Source of the DNA: JBGAPI01 sp044221335
GTDB taxonomy: Bacteria; Pseudomonadota; Gammaproteobacteria; Xanthomonadales; Ahniellaceae
Assembly: GCA_044221335.1 (NCBI GenBank)
Contig: JBGAPI010000044.1
Span: forward strand, 1-42,417
Length of the DNA: 42,417 nt
Reading direction: 5' to 3'
Shown: positions 1 through 9,007 of the stretch, in pieces
How the letters are laid out: each line of letters begins with the position of its first letter
How positions within the stretch are numbered: position 1 is the stretch's first letter
Made by a program: the position numbers and the translations under genes
The notes under the pieces: generated by a model
Databases searched by the model: none
The model's input: only the letters and a program-made list of their open reading frames with translations
Told to the model about the DNA's origin: nothing

Positions 1-610
1 CGAAGTTCCAGGAGCGCGACGCGATGGTGCCGTCGCTGTCGGTGGAGCTGTCGGTGAAGGTCGCGGTCAGGCCCGAGGTCGTCGCGCTGAAGTTCGCCAC
101 CGGCGGCACGTTGGTCGGGGCCGTCACGGTCACCGACTTGGTCACCGCGTTGGTCGCGCCCTGGTTGTCGGTCACCGTCAGCGTGACGCTGTAGGTGCCG
201 GCCGCGGCGTAGGCGTGGCTCGGGCTGGCCACCGTCGACGAGGTGCTGTCGCCGAAGTTCCACGACCGCGAGGCGACGGTGCCATCGCTGTCGGTGGAGC
301 TGTCGGTGAAGTTGGCGGTCAGGCCCGAGGTGGTGAAGGAGAAGTTCGCCACCGGCGGCACGTTGGACGGCGCCGTCACGGTCACCGACTTGGTCACCGC
401 GTTGGTCGCCCCCTGGTTGTCGGTCACCGTCAGCGTGACGCTGTAGGTACCGCCCGCGCTATAGGCGTGGCTCGGGCTGGTCGCCGTCGACGAGGTGCTG
501 TCGCCGAAGTTCCAGGAGCGCGAGGCGATGGTGCCGTCGCTGTCGGTGGAGCCGTCGGTGAAGGTCGCGGTCAGGCCCGAGGTGGTGAAGGTGAAGTTGG
601 CGACCGGGGC
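1..610 (-). repeat. 252-bp in-frame tandem repeat encoding PKD domains
   Basis: The sequence starting CGAAGTTCCA at position 1 recurs at 253 and 505, an exact 252-bp (84-codon) period. Units are nearly identical at DNA level, including synonymous positions, so they look recently duplicated or homogenised by recombination. The array continues past the left edge. Confidence 0.9.
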
Positions 611-3049
611 GTTGTTCGCCGCCGGAACGAGCTCCCACACCGAGCGGCCGAAGGTCGCGGCGCGCACCAGCGAGGCGTCCGGCGCGATGTACAGGTCGGT
701 GACGCTGACCAGCGGCAGGTTGGTGCCGAAGCGGGTCCAGGTCGCGCCGCCATTGGCCGAGCGATACACGCCGAGGTGGGTGCCGGCGTACAGGACGTTG
801 CCGTCGGTCGGGTCCGGCTGGATCGAGTTCACCGGCACGCCGGCCGGGAAGCCGGAAGCGCCGCTGTCGATCGCGCTCCAGCTGGCGCCGCCGTTGGTCG
901 ACTTCCACAGGTGCGACTTGGTGGCGTCCGGCGCCACCGAGGCGATGTAGACGATGCTGGTGCTGGTCGGATCGAAGGTGATCGCCGAGAGGCTGTTGCC
1001 GTTGCCCGGGAGCAGCGTGCCGCCGACCGCGCTCCAGCTCGTGCCGCCGTTGGTCGTGATCGACGCGCCGCCGCCGCTGGTGACGACACCGAGGACGCTG
1101 CTGCTGGTCGGCGCGATGCCGAAGCCGCGGACGATGGCGCCGGTCGCGATCATTCCGGTAGCGCCCACCGCGGTCCAGGTGCCGGCATAGTTGGTCGACT
1201 TGTAGACCTTGGTCGAGCTGAAGGTGAAGACGGTATTGCCGGTGGTGTCGCCGGCCCACGGGATGATCCGGGTGACGAAGCTGCCGGTGGAGTTGTTGTT
1301 GCACTCGGTGATGCCCGAGCAGGCCTGGGTGAAGTTGAGGCCGCCGTCGGTCGACTTCTGGATGCGGTTGTAATACAGGCTGCCGAGCATCAGGCTGGCA
1401 TTGCTGCGATTGATGTTGCAGCCGAAGCCGTCGCCGCCGATCTCCTGGTTGAACGTCGAGGTGGCGCCGGAACGCACGCGGGTGCCGTTGTCCTGCAGGC
1501 CGGCGATCACCGCATTGCGATTGCCCAGCGAGGAGCCGACCTGGTAGACCAGGTGCGACGCGATGCCGATGTTCAACGTGTGGGTGAAGGTCGCGCCGCT
1601 GTCGGTCGACTTGAAGATGCCGCCGTCGGTGCCGAAGTACAGGTCGCCGTTGCTGGCGATGTGCGCGGCGTGGAAGTCGGCATGCACGTAGGGCAGGCTG
1701 AACTGCGCCAGCCAGTTGCTGACCTGCTTGAAGGTGCTGCCGCCGTCGCTGGTCTTCGCCGCCAGCAGCTGGCCGCCGAAGTAGGCGATGTTGGCGTTGG
1801 CGTTGTCGACGATGACCGCGTGGTTGTACCAGCCCTGGCCGCCGAGCAGGGTCTTCAGCGTGCTCGATTCGCTGTTGGTCGTCGTGTAGCTCTTGTAGGT
1901 CGCGCCGCTCTTGCCGATGCCGGTCCAGGTGGCGCCGCCGTCGGTCGACTTGAACAGGTTGGCGAGGTCATTGGCGTCCGCCGGATTCGGCACCGCCGAC
2001 ATCGCGTACATCGTGGTGCGCAGAGAGGGCGCGGAGGCGATCGTCGTGCGGCCGATGCCGAGGGTGTCGGTGAGGCCGGTGCCCTTGGTCCAGGTCGCGC
2101 CGTTGTCGGTCGACTTCCAGATCTGGCCGTCGGTGGTGCCGCTGGTCGCCGCGTGATTGGACTCGAGGCTCAGCGCGAAATTGCTGCCGCCGCCGTAGGC
2201 GATCGACCACACGTAGGGGTCGCCGGCGCCGCCGGTGGCGATGGTCACCTTGGTGAAGCTGGTGCCGGAATTGGTCGAGCGGTACAGGCCCTTGTCGGTC
2301 GCCGCCATCACGATGGTGGAGTTGCCCGGCGCGACCTGGATGTCCAGGATCTTGGTGGAGTCGCCGAGCAGGACCGGCGTCGACCAGGTGCCGGCGCCGT
2401 CGCTGGACTTCGCCATGCCGACGCCGGTGCCGTCGAACGGGTCGCCGAGGCCGAGGTAGAGGGTGCTGGAGTTGTTCGGGTCCATCTCGAGCGAGCCGAC
2501 CGACAGGCTGCCGAGGGAATCGGTGGTCGCGGCCCAGTTGGTGCCGCCATTGGTGGTCTTCCACACGCCGCCGCCGGAGAAGCCGACGTAGATCGTGCCG
2601 GTGTTGACCGGGTCGGTGACGATGGCGTTGACACGGCCGGAGTCGACCACGTTCAGCGTGCCGCCGTTCTCTTCGTAGTTCGCGTTGGTCGGGCCGATGT
2701 TGGTCCAGCTGGTGCCGGAGGCGGCCAGCGGCAGGGTCGAATCGATCGGACGCGAGGCGTCGTACTGCGGCAGGCTCGCGCCGTAGCGCTTGCGCTCCTT
2801 CTCGGCGGCGTCGCGCAGGAAGACCTCGTAGTCGGACGAGAACAGCGGCTTGCCGTGGCCGTTGGCGAAGCGGGCGAGACCGTTCGAGCGATTGCGGTAG
2901 GTCTCGTTGTACCACTCGTCCATCGCCTGGCGACGGGCCGACGCATCATCTTCTTCTTTTTCCCGGGCTACGGACGGCGTCGGCGCGGCCGCGGCCAGCG
3001 CCAGCGCGATGCCGCCGAACAGGGCGACAGGCTTGAACGACATGCTCAT
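1..3049 (-). CDS. Secreted Asp-box (BNR) repeat protein with C-terminal PKD domains, 3' end outside window
   Basis: The 1016 visible residues begin with a Sec signal peptide (about residues 1-28, cleavage after PSVA). A long region of sialidase/sortilin-type Asp-box repeats follows: at least nine copies of the S/T-x-D/N-x-G-x-T/S-W/F pattern, such as KTTNGGTNW, KSTDNGATW, KSTDGGATW, KSTNGGASW and RSANGGATW. These motifs mark beta-propeller blades. At least two and a half PKD domains follow, each with the WNFGDS motif and each 84 residues long. The start at 3049 is chosen because GGGGA lies 7 bp upstream; a second ATG lies 6 bp inside. Asp-box propellers with PKD tails are common in exported glycosidase-like or adhesive proteins of this order, but I see no catalytic residues that fix a substrate. 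No stop codon is reached, so more PKD units may lie beyond the edge. Confidence 0.9.
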   Translation of the reverse strand, partial: MSMSFKPVALFGGIALALAAAAPTPSVAREKEEDDASARRQAMDEWYNETYRNRSNGLARFANGHGKPLFSSDYEVFLRDAAEKERKRYGASLPQYDASRPIDSTLPLAASGTSWTNIGPTNANYEENGGTLNVVDSGRVNAIVTDPVNTGTIYVGFSGGGVWKTTNGGTNWAATTDSLGSLSVGSLEMDPNNSSTLYLGLGDPFDGTGVGMAKSSDGAGTWSTPVLLGDSTKILDIQVAPGNSTIVMAATDKGLYRSTNSGTSFTKVTIATGGAGDPYVWSIAYGGGSNFALSLESNHAATSGTTDGQIWKSTDNGATWTKGTGLTDTLGIGRTTIASAPSLRTTMYAMSAVPNPADANDLANLFKSTDGGATWTGIGKSGATYKSYTTTNSESSTLKTLLGGQGWYNHAVIVDNANANIAYFGGQLLAAKTSDGGSTFKQVSNWLAQFSLPYVHADFHAAHIASNGDLYFGTDGGIFKSTDSGATFTHTLNIGIASHLVYQVGSSLGNRNAVIAGLQDNGTRVRSGATSTFNQEIGGDGFGCNINRSNASLMLGSLYYNRIQKSTDGGLNFTQACSGITECNNNSTGSFVTRIIPWAGDTTGNTVFTFSSTKVYKSTNYAGTWTAVGATGMIATGAIVRGFGIAPTSSSVLGVVTSGGGASITTNGGTSWSAVGGTLLPGNGNSLSAITFDPTSTSIVYIASVAPDATKSHLWKSTNGGASWSAIDSGASGFPAGVPVNSIQPDPTDGNVLYAGTHLGVYRSANGGATWTRFGTNLPLVSVTDLYIAPDASLVRAATFGRSVWELVPAANNAPVANFTFTTSGLTATFTDGSTDSDGTIASRSWNFGDSTSSTATSPSHAYSAGGTYSVTLTVTDNQGATNAVTKSVTVTAPSNVPPVANFSFTTSGLTANFTDSSTDSDGTVASRSWNFGDSTSSTVASPSHAYAAAGTYSVTLTVTDNQGATNAVTKSVTVTAPTNVPPVANFSATTSGLTATFTDSSTDSDGTIASRSWNF

Positions 3050-3688
3050 GAGAATCCCCAGTGAATGTGGCAACGCACCCCGGCCCGTCCACCCGAACGG
3101 GCCGCCCTGCATCCATGCCCCGGCTTCGGCACGCACTCGTCCTGGCGCCCGTTTCCGGGGAGCCGATGGACGATCCTGGGTGCCTCGCGGCAGATCGATT
3201 GTTCCGTCTCCAGACCGAGGCCATCCCCGCCATTGGTCCGAGAGCGGCGCGGATATTTGACGAATTGACACAAGGCTGCACGCTGCAGCGCGGCAAAAGA
3301 TCCGCCGCAGGGCGGGGTTTTTCCCCGTCAGAGGGCGGACATGGGGAAATGGAATGAGTCGGGACACGCGATCACAACGGATTCCGCCCGGTTCCCGGCA
3401 AGCCCGCTCGCCAGCCTTGCCGGCGGGTCGCTGCCCAGGGGGCGGATTGGGCGTGCGGGCGCCGAATCGCCGGCGCAGGAGCCTCCTGCACGTCGATGCG
3501 GTGCCGCTGTCGTCGGCAAGTGAAGCGGCGGTGCCAGTGCCCGCATGTTGAGGGGGCGCTGCGCAGCACCGGCCCAGGGGTGTAGGCGTCCGGCTCCATG
3601 TTCGAAATCCGGGCAGGAGCCAGGCACCACGGACGGTTGCTCGCCACGCCCGGGGCAGCGGGGCCGTCGCCCCTCCCGCGACGACGGA
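3050..3688. other. 639-bp non-coding gap
   Basis: No convincing gene is visible on either strand; the open frames here lack a ribosome binding site and read as arginine/proline-rich shadows. It must hold the promoter of the leftward BNR/PKD gene and the 3' end signal of the leftward gene at 3689. A CGGGG-TTTTT-CCCCG hairpin at 3313-3327 is the only clear structure. Confidence 0.5.
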
Positions 3689-4357
3689 TCAGCGCTTCCT
3701 CAGCGCCACCTTCGCCCAGACGTACCGGCCGCCGTGGCCGTCCTCCGCGCCGTCGACGGCGACGATCTCGAGCCGGTCGCCTACCCGCGCGATGCCGGTC
3801 ACCGGAGCGGCGGAGTAGGGCGGCTTCGATCCGACGTCGCGCACGTAGACCTCGTCGGACACCGTGACCTCGGTGGCGGGTTTCAGCGGCAGGGAGGCGT
3901 TCGTGGTGACCGGTTCGGCGTCGGCCCAGCGCGTCATCGCCCCATCGGCGTGGCCGAGGTAGACCCATCCGGCATTGGGCACGGTCTCCGGTGCGACCCG
4001 TTCGGCGACCTTCAGCGCGCGCGACAGGACGGCATCGAGCGGCCGCCGGCTGGCCTCCGCCGGCGGCGCGTTCGGCTGCGCCTTCGCCTCCTTCGCCAGC
4101 TCGGCGCTCAGGCGACCGCGGGCGCTGTTCACCTGGTCTTCCGCCTCGTCGGCCTTGATCGACACGCCGAATGCGGAGAGCTCGTCGAGATGGCTCTCGG
4201 TGAGGAACCAGCGAATGCTCGCCGGGTGGAACAGGCAGACCAGCAGCGCCAAGGTCAACGCGGTGTCGCGGACCAGGGCGATGAACTCGCGGGCGGTCGC
4301 GAAGCGTCCGCCGCCGGGCGGCGGGCCGGTCTCCGGTTCTGCGGCTTCATCGCCCAT
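3689..4357 (-). CDS. Membrane-anchored hypothetical protein with C-terminal SH3-like domain
   Basis: The product is 222 residues with the start at MGDEAAEPE; a longer frame to 4414 only adds an arginine-rich stretch. A short Pro/Gly-rich cytosolic N-terminus is followed by one hydrophobic helix (about residues 24-44), then an Ala/Glu/Lys-rich helical segment (about 65-125), and a C-terminal beta-rich part. That part holds VYLGH and EVYVRDVGSKPP and ends YVWAKVALRKR, the layout of bacterial SH3-like domains that bind peptides or peptidoglycan. I therefore expect an inner-membrane protein with a periplasmic SH3-like domain. The fold assignment is by eye and the function is unknown. It is convergent with no gene and stands alone. 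Confidence 0.7.
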   Translation of the reverse strand: MGDEAAEPETGPPPGGGRFATAREFIALVRDTALTLALLVCLFHPASIRWFLTESHLDELSAFGVSIKADEAEDQVNSARGRLSAELAKEAKAQPNAPPAEASRRPLDAVLSRALKVAERVAPETVPNAGWVYLGHADGAMTRWADAEPVTTNASLPLKPATEVTVSDEVYVRDVGSKPPYSAAPVTGIARVGDRLEIVAVDGAEDGHGGRYVWAKVALRKR

Positions 4358-4544
4358 GCGGCGGCTCCCGTCGGTCGGTGTCCGGAGTGTGTCGCGCCGC
4401 CCGCGGAACGCCAAGCCCGCCCGCCGCGCGCTCCGCCGTGCAGCCCCGGCTCAGGTAGTTGAGCCTCGCGTGAACGGCCTCGGGCCGGTTCATCGGCGGT
4501 TGTCCGATCCGCTCACAAGCTGGCTGCGCAGTTCAACGCACAGT

Positions 4545-4554
4545 GAAGGAGGAC
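4545..4554 (+). promoter_or_regulatory. Strong ribosome binding site fixing the start of the first BON gene
   Basis: GAAGGAGGAC lies immediately before the ATG at 4557. It is the best Shine-Dalgarno in the window and excludes the longer upstream open frame. Confidence 0.85.
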
Positions 4555-4556
4555 TT

Positions 4557-4970
4557 ATGCGTCTGCGTCCACTCTCCATCCTGCTGTCCGGCCTGGTCGG
4601 CCTGTCGTTGATCGGCCCTGTCGCGGCCGGCGAGCCGCAGGACTGCCGTCCGGGCTCGCGCGAGCGCTGCATCACCCAGACCCCGGACCCGGCCTGGGCC
4701 TACCGCGGCGACGGCGACCGCTGGAATCGTCACGATCGCTACGACGACCGCTACTCCGACGCCGCCATCCATGACCGCGTGCAGCGCGCCCTGTGGCGCA
4801 CGCTGGGACCGCGTGCGCAGCGCATCGACGTCCGCGTCCGCGGTGGCAGCGTGTTCCTGTCCGGGGTGGTCTTCTCCCGCGGCGACCATGCAAGTGCCGC
4901 GGTGGCCGCCTATCAGGTGCGCGGCGTGCGTTTCGTCAACACCTACGAGCTCGTCGTGCGGCGTGGCTGA
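4557..4970 (+). CDS. Secreted BON-domain protein (first of a tandem pair)
   Basis: The product is 137 residues. Residues 1-24 form a Sec signal peptide ending PVAA. A linker rich in Arg, Asp and His follows (about 48-66), then a BON domain (about 70-134: IHDRVQRALWRTLG, VRGGSVFLSGVV, VRGVRFVNTYELVV). BON domains (OsmY family) occur in periplasmic stress proteins and in secretion channels and are thought to bind phospholipid surfaces. The next gene is a paralogue with the same plan. Two Cys residues near the mature N-terminus (C30 and C38) could form a disulfide. It is likely periplasmic; the physiological role is not shown by the context. Confidence 0.85.
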   Translation: MRLRPLSILLSGLVGLSLIGPVAAGEPQDCRPGSRERCITQTPDPAWAYRGDGDRWNRHDRYDDRYSDAAIHDRVQRALWRTLGPRAQRIDVRVRGGSVFLSGVVFSRGDHASAAVAAYQVRGVRFVNTYELVVRRG

Positions 4971-5101
4971 GGAGCATGAGGTCGATTCGACGGCGCGCAG
5001 CGCGAGCTGACTTGGCGCCGACCAAACGGCCCGCGAGCGATTCACGGTCCATTCTCCCGCCGACGACGAGCCTGGACCCCAGCAACAACGACGGAGGCAG
5101 C

Positions 5102-5536
5102 ATGCGAATCCAGCACTCACTCTCGATGTTCATCCTGACCGCCAGCCTGGGATTGTTCGGCAGTGACGCCGCCACCGCGGCGGACTCCGGTGCCGGCAAC
5201 CGGGCGCCGGGCACCGTCCAGCTCGCCTACGGCTATGGCTATGGCGATCGCGACGACGACCGCCGCGACTGGCGCGACCACGACGACGATCGCCGCGGCT
5301 GGCACGACCATCACCGCTACGACGAGGTCGTCCGCGAGCACGTCAAGCGAGGGCTGTGGCGAACGCTGGGCGAACGGGCGCGTTTCATCGACGTCGGCGT
5401 CCGCGGCGGCTATGTGGTCCTGACCGGCCAGGTCGACTACCGGCGCGACCGCGACTACGCCTACAACGTTGCCTTCAATACCCGAGGCGTGCGGGCAGTC
5501 GACAACCGGATCTACGTCCGGCGCACCTATCGCTAG
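5102..5536 (+). CDS. Secreted BON-domain protein (second of a tandem pair)
   Basis: The product is 144 residues. It has a signal peptide (1-27, cleavage after ATAA), a short YGYGYG stretch, then an Asp/Arg/His/Trp-rich linker (about 49-73) and a BON domain (about 75-138: VKRGLWRTLGERA, VRGGYVVLTGQV, TRGVRAVDNRIYV). The LWRTLG and VRGG blocks match the gene 131 bp upstream, so the two arose by tandem duplication. The start is supported by CGGAGG just upstream. The charged linker alternates acidic and basic residues with histidines and could bind metal or anionic lipid; that is inference. A strong hairpin follows the gene at 5584-5612. Confidence 0.85.
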   Translation: MRIQHSLSMFILTASLGLFGSDAATAADSGAGNRAPGTVQLAYGYGYGDRDDDRRDWRDHDDDRRGWHDHHRYDEVVREHVKRGLWRTLGERARFIDVGVRGGYVVLTGQVDYRRDRDYAYNVAFNTRGVRAVDNRIYVRRTYR

Positions 5537-5583
5537 GTGTTTCGCTACACGCAGGGGGGCGCGGCGGGCGATTCGCAGGGGAC

Positions 5584-5612
5584 GAGGCGCGGCGGTGTGT
5601 CCGCCGCGCCTC
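5584..5612. terminator. Bidirectional hairpin between convergent genes
   Basis: GAGGCGCGGCGG pairs perfectly with CCGCCGCGCCTC (12-bp stem) across a TGTGT loop. It lies between the rightward BON gene and the leftward gene ending at 5611, overlapping the stop codon of the latter. There is no T-tract. Confidence 0.75.
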
Positions 5613-6057
5613 AGCGAAGGGCCAGTCGATGCGACACGTAGGCGGCGAGGCCGCCGAAGACCGCGGTGATCGCACCGTCATCGAGCACCAGCGGCCAGGG
5701 CACCATTCCGTCGCCGGAGAGGACGTTCATCGCCTGCAGGAAGCAGGGCACGAAGGCGCCGGTGATCAGCGCGCCGGCCAGCGCCACCTGCAGCGGCGGG
5801 ACATCGGCGAGGCGGCGGCCGCGGAGCAGCAGCGCGAACAGCGCCGCGAAGGCGAGGCCCGCGACGAAGCCGATGATCGCGAACTTGATCGGGATGACCA
5901 GTGCCGGTGCCCACGCGGCGAGGCTCGCTTCCGCCGGGCGGCGGACGACCAGCAGTGCCGCGGTCACCAGCGCCGCGATCGCGAACCAGCCGAGCGACCA
6001 GAGCAGCGCGCTGCGCACGACCGCGGGCAGGCGCCCCAACGCGTGGATCGGATGCAT
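5611..6057 (-). CDS. Small four-helix integral membrane protein, hypothetical
   Basis: The product is 148 residues starting MHPIHALGRLP, with four hydrophobic segments at about 16-38, 52-77, 88-112 and 128-146. The start is chosen for GGGAG upstream; an in-frame ATG nine codons earlier (6084) is possible. No catalytic motif, cysteine pair or known family signature is visible. It ends inside the shared terminator hairpin. Likely inner membrane; function unknown. Confidence 0.7.
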   Translation of the reverse strand: MHPIHALGRLPAVVRSALLWSLGWFAIAALVTAALLVVRRPAEASLAAWAPALVIPIKFAIIGFVAGLAFAALFALLLRGRRLADVPPLQVALAGALITGAFVPCFLQAMNVLSGDGMVPWPLVLDDGAITAVFGGLAAYVSHRLALR

Positions 6058-6285
6058 CGCGCGCTCCCGTTCGAATCGCCGCATTCTCGACCGCGGGTGC
6101 CGGCGGCACAACCCGCCGGACGTGGCGAATCCCGGGCGCTCCCGCCAGGGCCAAGGGGGCCGCCGTTCCGCCACCACCCACCGGCGGCCGTCGCCGGGGG
6201 GGCGGGCATGAATCCCGACTGGGGCGACGCTGCCAGCGACACCGGCTATCGTCGCGGACGTCAGCCTCCGTCGCGCCCGACCCGC

Positions 6286-6678
6286 ATGAAGACCAGTGCC
6301 CGCCACGAATTCACGACGACCGCCTTCGCGCCAGCGCCCGACGAAGACGATGCGACCAGTCACCGCGTCTACGGCCGCGCCCTGGCGACCTGGCTGGCGG
6401 GGCAGTTGCGCGCGCAGGGCGAGCGGGTCGAGGAAATGATCGCGAAGAAGTTCGGCTGGTGCCTGCTGCTCCGGCGCGAGCCCTATCCGCTCTGGATCGC
6501 CTGCTCGAACCGTGCGGGAGCGGCGGACCAGTGGGTCGTCTACGCGATCGCCGAGACCAATTTCCTCCAGGAGAGCTTTGGCCGTGCCGAGGTGGACGCG
6601 AGTCTCGCCGCGCTCGCGCTGCGGCTGGCGCGGATCATCCCGACCGTGCCCGGCCTCTCGGCGCACGACGTGGTGTGA
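6286..6678 (+). CDS. Small cytosolic hypothetical protein
   Basis: The product is 130 residues with no signal peptide or membrane segment. The core has amphipathic helices (ATWLAGQLRAQGERVEEMI), then FGWCLLLRREPYPLWIACSN and WVVYAIAETNFLQESF, an alpha/beta arrangement. I do not recognise a named family. The start is the first ATG of the well-conserved-looking part, 34 bp after a possible -10 (TATCGT, 6247-6252). It is divergent from the membrane protein at 5611 and convergent with the kinase at 6730. Confidence 0.65.
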   Translation: MKTSARHEFTTTAFAPAPDEDDATSHRVYGRALATWLAGQLRAQGERVEEMIAKKFGWCLLLRREPYPLWIACSNRAGAADQWVVYAIAETNFLQESFGRAEVDASLAALALRLARIIPTVPGLSAHDVV

Positions 6679-6729
6679 CGTCGACGCGACGCCCCGCTCC
6701 GCGCGGCGGCGAGCGGCAGGGGACGGCGT

Positions 6730-8115
6730 CTAGCTGGTCGGCCCGGACGTGTCCGCGGGGCGCCGGCAGCCCAGCGTCATCCGGGCGCCGCCGAAGTCGC
6801 CGTCGCCGATCGTCACCGCGAAGCCGTGCAGGTGGACGATGGCGGCGACGATCGCGAGGCCGAGGCCGTGGCCGGGCAGGTCGCGGGTCGCGGCGCCGCG
6901 CTGGAAGCGCAGCAGGATCGCGCGGCGCTCGTCGTTGGCAATGCCGGGGCCGCTGTCGTCGACTTCGAAGCTCGGCGCGCCGTCGAGCACCGTCACCCGC
7001 AGGCGCACGCGGCCCTGCGCCGGGGTGAACTTGATCGCGTTGTCGACCAGATTGGACAGCGCCTCGAAGATCAGGTGGGGATCGGCGTGCACGGCCGGCA
7101 GCTTGGGGGGAATCTCCACGTCGAAGCGGATCCCCCGGTCTTCGGCCAGCGGCGCGTAGAACTCGTGGATCTGGCGCGCGGTCGGCGCCAGGTCGACCAG
7201 CCCGAAGCCGGCACGGCGTTGCATGTCCTCGATCTCGGAGATGCGCAGCAGCGCGCGGAAGCGCACCAGCAGGCCGTCGGCGTCGGCGATGCACTGCTCC
7301 AGCATCGCCTGCTGGTCGGCTCCCGCCCCCTGGTGCACGCGATGCAGCTGCGCGCGCAGCCGGGTCAGCGGCGTCCGCAGGTCGTGGGCGATGCTGTCGC
7401 AGACGCCCTTGACTTCGCTCATCAGCCGCTCGATTTCGCCCAGCATCAGGTTCACGATGCCGGCGAGCAGGTCGAGTTCGTCCTTGCGCGGCGACAGCGG
7501 CAGGCGCTGCTTGAGGTCGCCGCGCATGATCGGCTGCACCGCCGCCTCGATCGCGTGCAGCCGCTTCAGTGGCCCGCGCGAGAGCAGGTAGCCGCCGAAG
7601 ATGCCGGGAATCAGGATCAAGGACAGGCCCAGCATCAGCGAGCGCTGCAGGATGTCCTCGACCTCGTCGACCAGACTGGCCACGCGCTGGACCACCAGAA
7701 CGGTGCCATCGGGCCTGCGGGTCGCCAGGGTGTGGGTCGTACTCTCCTGAGGCATGCCGTCGCGCATCACGGTGTCGTGCAGAGTCCGCACGATGCCGTC
7801 CGCCGCGACGCCTCGCGGGATCTGCACGAGGTTTCCTGCGAGGTGGCCTCCATCGGCGTCGAACAGGCCGCAGAACATCGTGTCCTTGCGGTCGATGGCC
7901 ACCACCATGTCCAGCGCTTCCGGCAATTCGGCGCGCTCGATGCCGGTGAGGAAGCTGGAGCGCAGCTTCAGTGTCTGCACCCCGCGGGTGGACAGCAGTC
8001 GCGAGGTGTCCCACTCGATCAGTCCGATCAGCAGGACACTCCAGACCGTGAAGAAGGCGCCGTAGACCAGCAGCAGTCGTACGGTGGTGGAGCGCCAGTG
8101 GTCAGTCAACCGCAA
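6730..8115 (-). CDS. Two-component sensor histidine kinase
   Basis: The product is 461 residues and starts at a TTG (8115) inside the end of the response regulator gene; a second in-frame TTG at 8109 is also possible. Domains in order: transmembrane helix (about 12-32), periplasmic sensor loop of roughly 120 residues, second helix (about 153-176), HAMP linker, HisKA with SIAHDLRTPLTRLRAQL and phosphoaccepting H244, and HATPase_c with N box NLVDNAIKF, G1 box DDSGPGIA and G2 box GHGLGLAIV. It phosphorylates itself from ATP and passes the phosphate to the regulator encoded just upstream. The 8-14 bp gene overlap implies translational coupling. The signal is unknown. Confidence 0.95.
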   Translation of the reverse strand: MRLTDHWRSTTVRLLLVYGAFFTVWSVLLIGLIEWDTSRLLSTRGVQTLKLRSSFLTGIERAELPEALDMVVAIDRKDTMFCGLFDADGGHLAGNLVQIPRGVAADGIVRTLHDTVMRDGMPQESTTHTLATRRPDGTVLVVQRVASLVDEVEDILQRSLMLGLSLILIPGIFGGYLLSRGPLKRLHAIEAAVQPIMRGDLKQRLPLSPRKDELDLLAGIVNLMLGEIERLMSEVKGVCDSIAHDLRTPLTRLRAQLHRVHQGAGADQQAMLEQCIADADGLLVRFRALLRISEIEDMQRRAGFGLVDLAPTARQIHEFYAPLAEDRGIRFDVEIPPKLPAVHADPHLIFEALSNLVDNAIKFTPAQGRVRLRVTVLDGAPSFEVDDSGPGIANDERRAILLRFQRGAATRDLPGHGLGLAIVAAIVHLHGFAVTIGDGDFGGARMTLGCRRPADTSGPTS

Positions 8116-8776
8116 GCACGTAGCCTTGGCCGCGCACGGTGCGGATCAGCTGGGGCAGCTCGGGCGGGTCGACCTTGCGGCGCAGGTGGCCCATGTGGAC
8201 GTCGATCACGTTGGTGCCGGGGTCGAAGCTGTAGCCCCAGACGTTCTCGAAGATCATCGCGCGGGTGATCACCTGGCCGGCATTGCGGACCAGGAATTCG
8301 AGCAGCTTGAATTCGGTCGGCAGCAGGTTGAGCAGGTTGCCGCCGCGACGCACTTCGCGGGCGACCAGGTCGATCTCGATGTCGGCCGCGCGCAGCCGGG
8401 TCTCGCGGTCGTGCTGACGGCGCCGCAGCAGCACCTCGACGCGAGCGGCCATCTCGTTCGGCGCGAACGGCTTGGTCAGGTAGTCGTCGCCGCCGGCCCG
8501 CAGTCCGCGGATGCGCTCGTCGACGTCGGACAGCGCGCTGATCATCAGCACTGGCGTCTGCACGCCGGCCTGGCGCAGGCGGGTGAGGAGGGCCAGTCCG
8601 TCGAGGCTCGGCAGCATGCGGTCCAGCGTGATGGCATCGAAGCCGCCGCCGAGCGCGCGATCGAGGCCCCCCGCGCCGTCGCGGATCAGCTCGACGTCGA
8701 TTCCGCGCGCCGACAGCTCGGCGGCGATCTCCTGAGCAGTGACGGTGTCGTCTTCGATGGTGAGCACGCGCGGCAT
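8102..8776 (-). CDS. OmpR/PhoB-family response regulator
   Basis: The product is 224 residues. The receiver domain (1-118) has the acidic pocket E8-D9-D10, phosphoacceptor D52 in LDRMLP, and K102 in YLTKPF. The C-terminal winged helix (about 128-222) contains LLPTEFKLLEFLVRNAG, the recognition region GTNVIDVHMGHLRRKV and RTVRGQGYVL. It acts as a phosphorylation-dependent DNA-binding regulator and is the first gene of a two-gene operon with the overlapping kinase. No target genes can be assigned from the sequence. Confidence 0.95.
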   Translation of the reverse strand: MPRVLTIEDDTVTAQEIAAELSARGIDVELIRDGAGGLDRALGGGFDAITLDRMLPSLDGLALLTRLRQAGVQTPVLMISALSDVDERIRGLRAGGDDYLTKPFAPNEMAARVEVLLRRRQHDRETRLRAADIEIDLVAREVRRGGNLLNLLPTEFKLLEFLVRNAGQVITRAMIFENVWGYSFDPGTNVIDVHMGHLRRKVDPPELPQLIRTVRGQGYVLAVD

Positions 8777-8891
8777 GGAGATCGTCGGTCGTGGAAGCGG
8801 CGGTCGATTGTACGCGGGTCCGGATGCGCCGGTCCGCGGTCCGCCGTCGAGTCGAGCATGTCGGTGGCCCGTCGAACGAGTCTATCCGTGG

Positions 8892-8927
8892 GGCCGGAGC
8901 TCGGACTGCAGGCCGGAGCTCCGGGCC
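8892..8927. repeat. Direct repeat with hairpin potential upstream of the two-component operon
   Basis: GGCCGGAGCTC occurs at 8892-8902 and again at 8911-8921. The second copy extends into a near-palindrome (GGCCGGAGCTCCGGGCC). It lies in the 231-bp gap between the response regulator start and the LysR stop, so it could be a binding site or the end signal of the LysR gene. Confidence 0.35.
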
Positions 8928-9007
8928 GGTCGCGGAGAATCGATTCCCGCGGGCGCCGCCGGAGTCGGGCCGGAAGCGCCGACGGTGCGGCGCACCCCGG
9001 GGGACGC

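Noticed and set aside
215..3064. 949-codon open frame on the plus strand
   Set aside because: It is the antisense shadow of the BNR/PKD gene: Arg/Gly/Val-rich with no domain and no ribosome site, whereas the minus strand shows signal peptide, Asp-boxes and PKD motifs.
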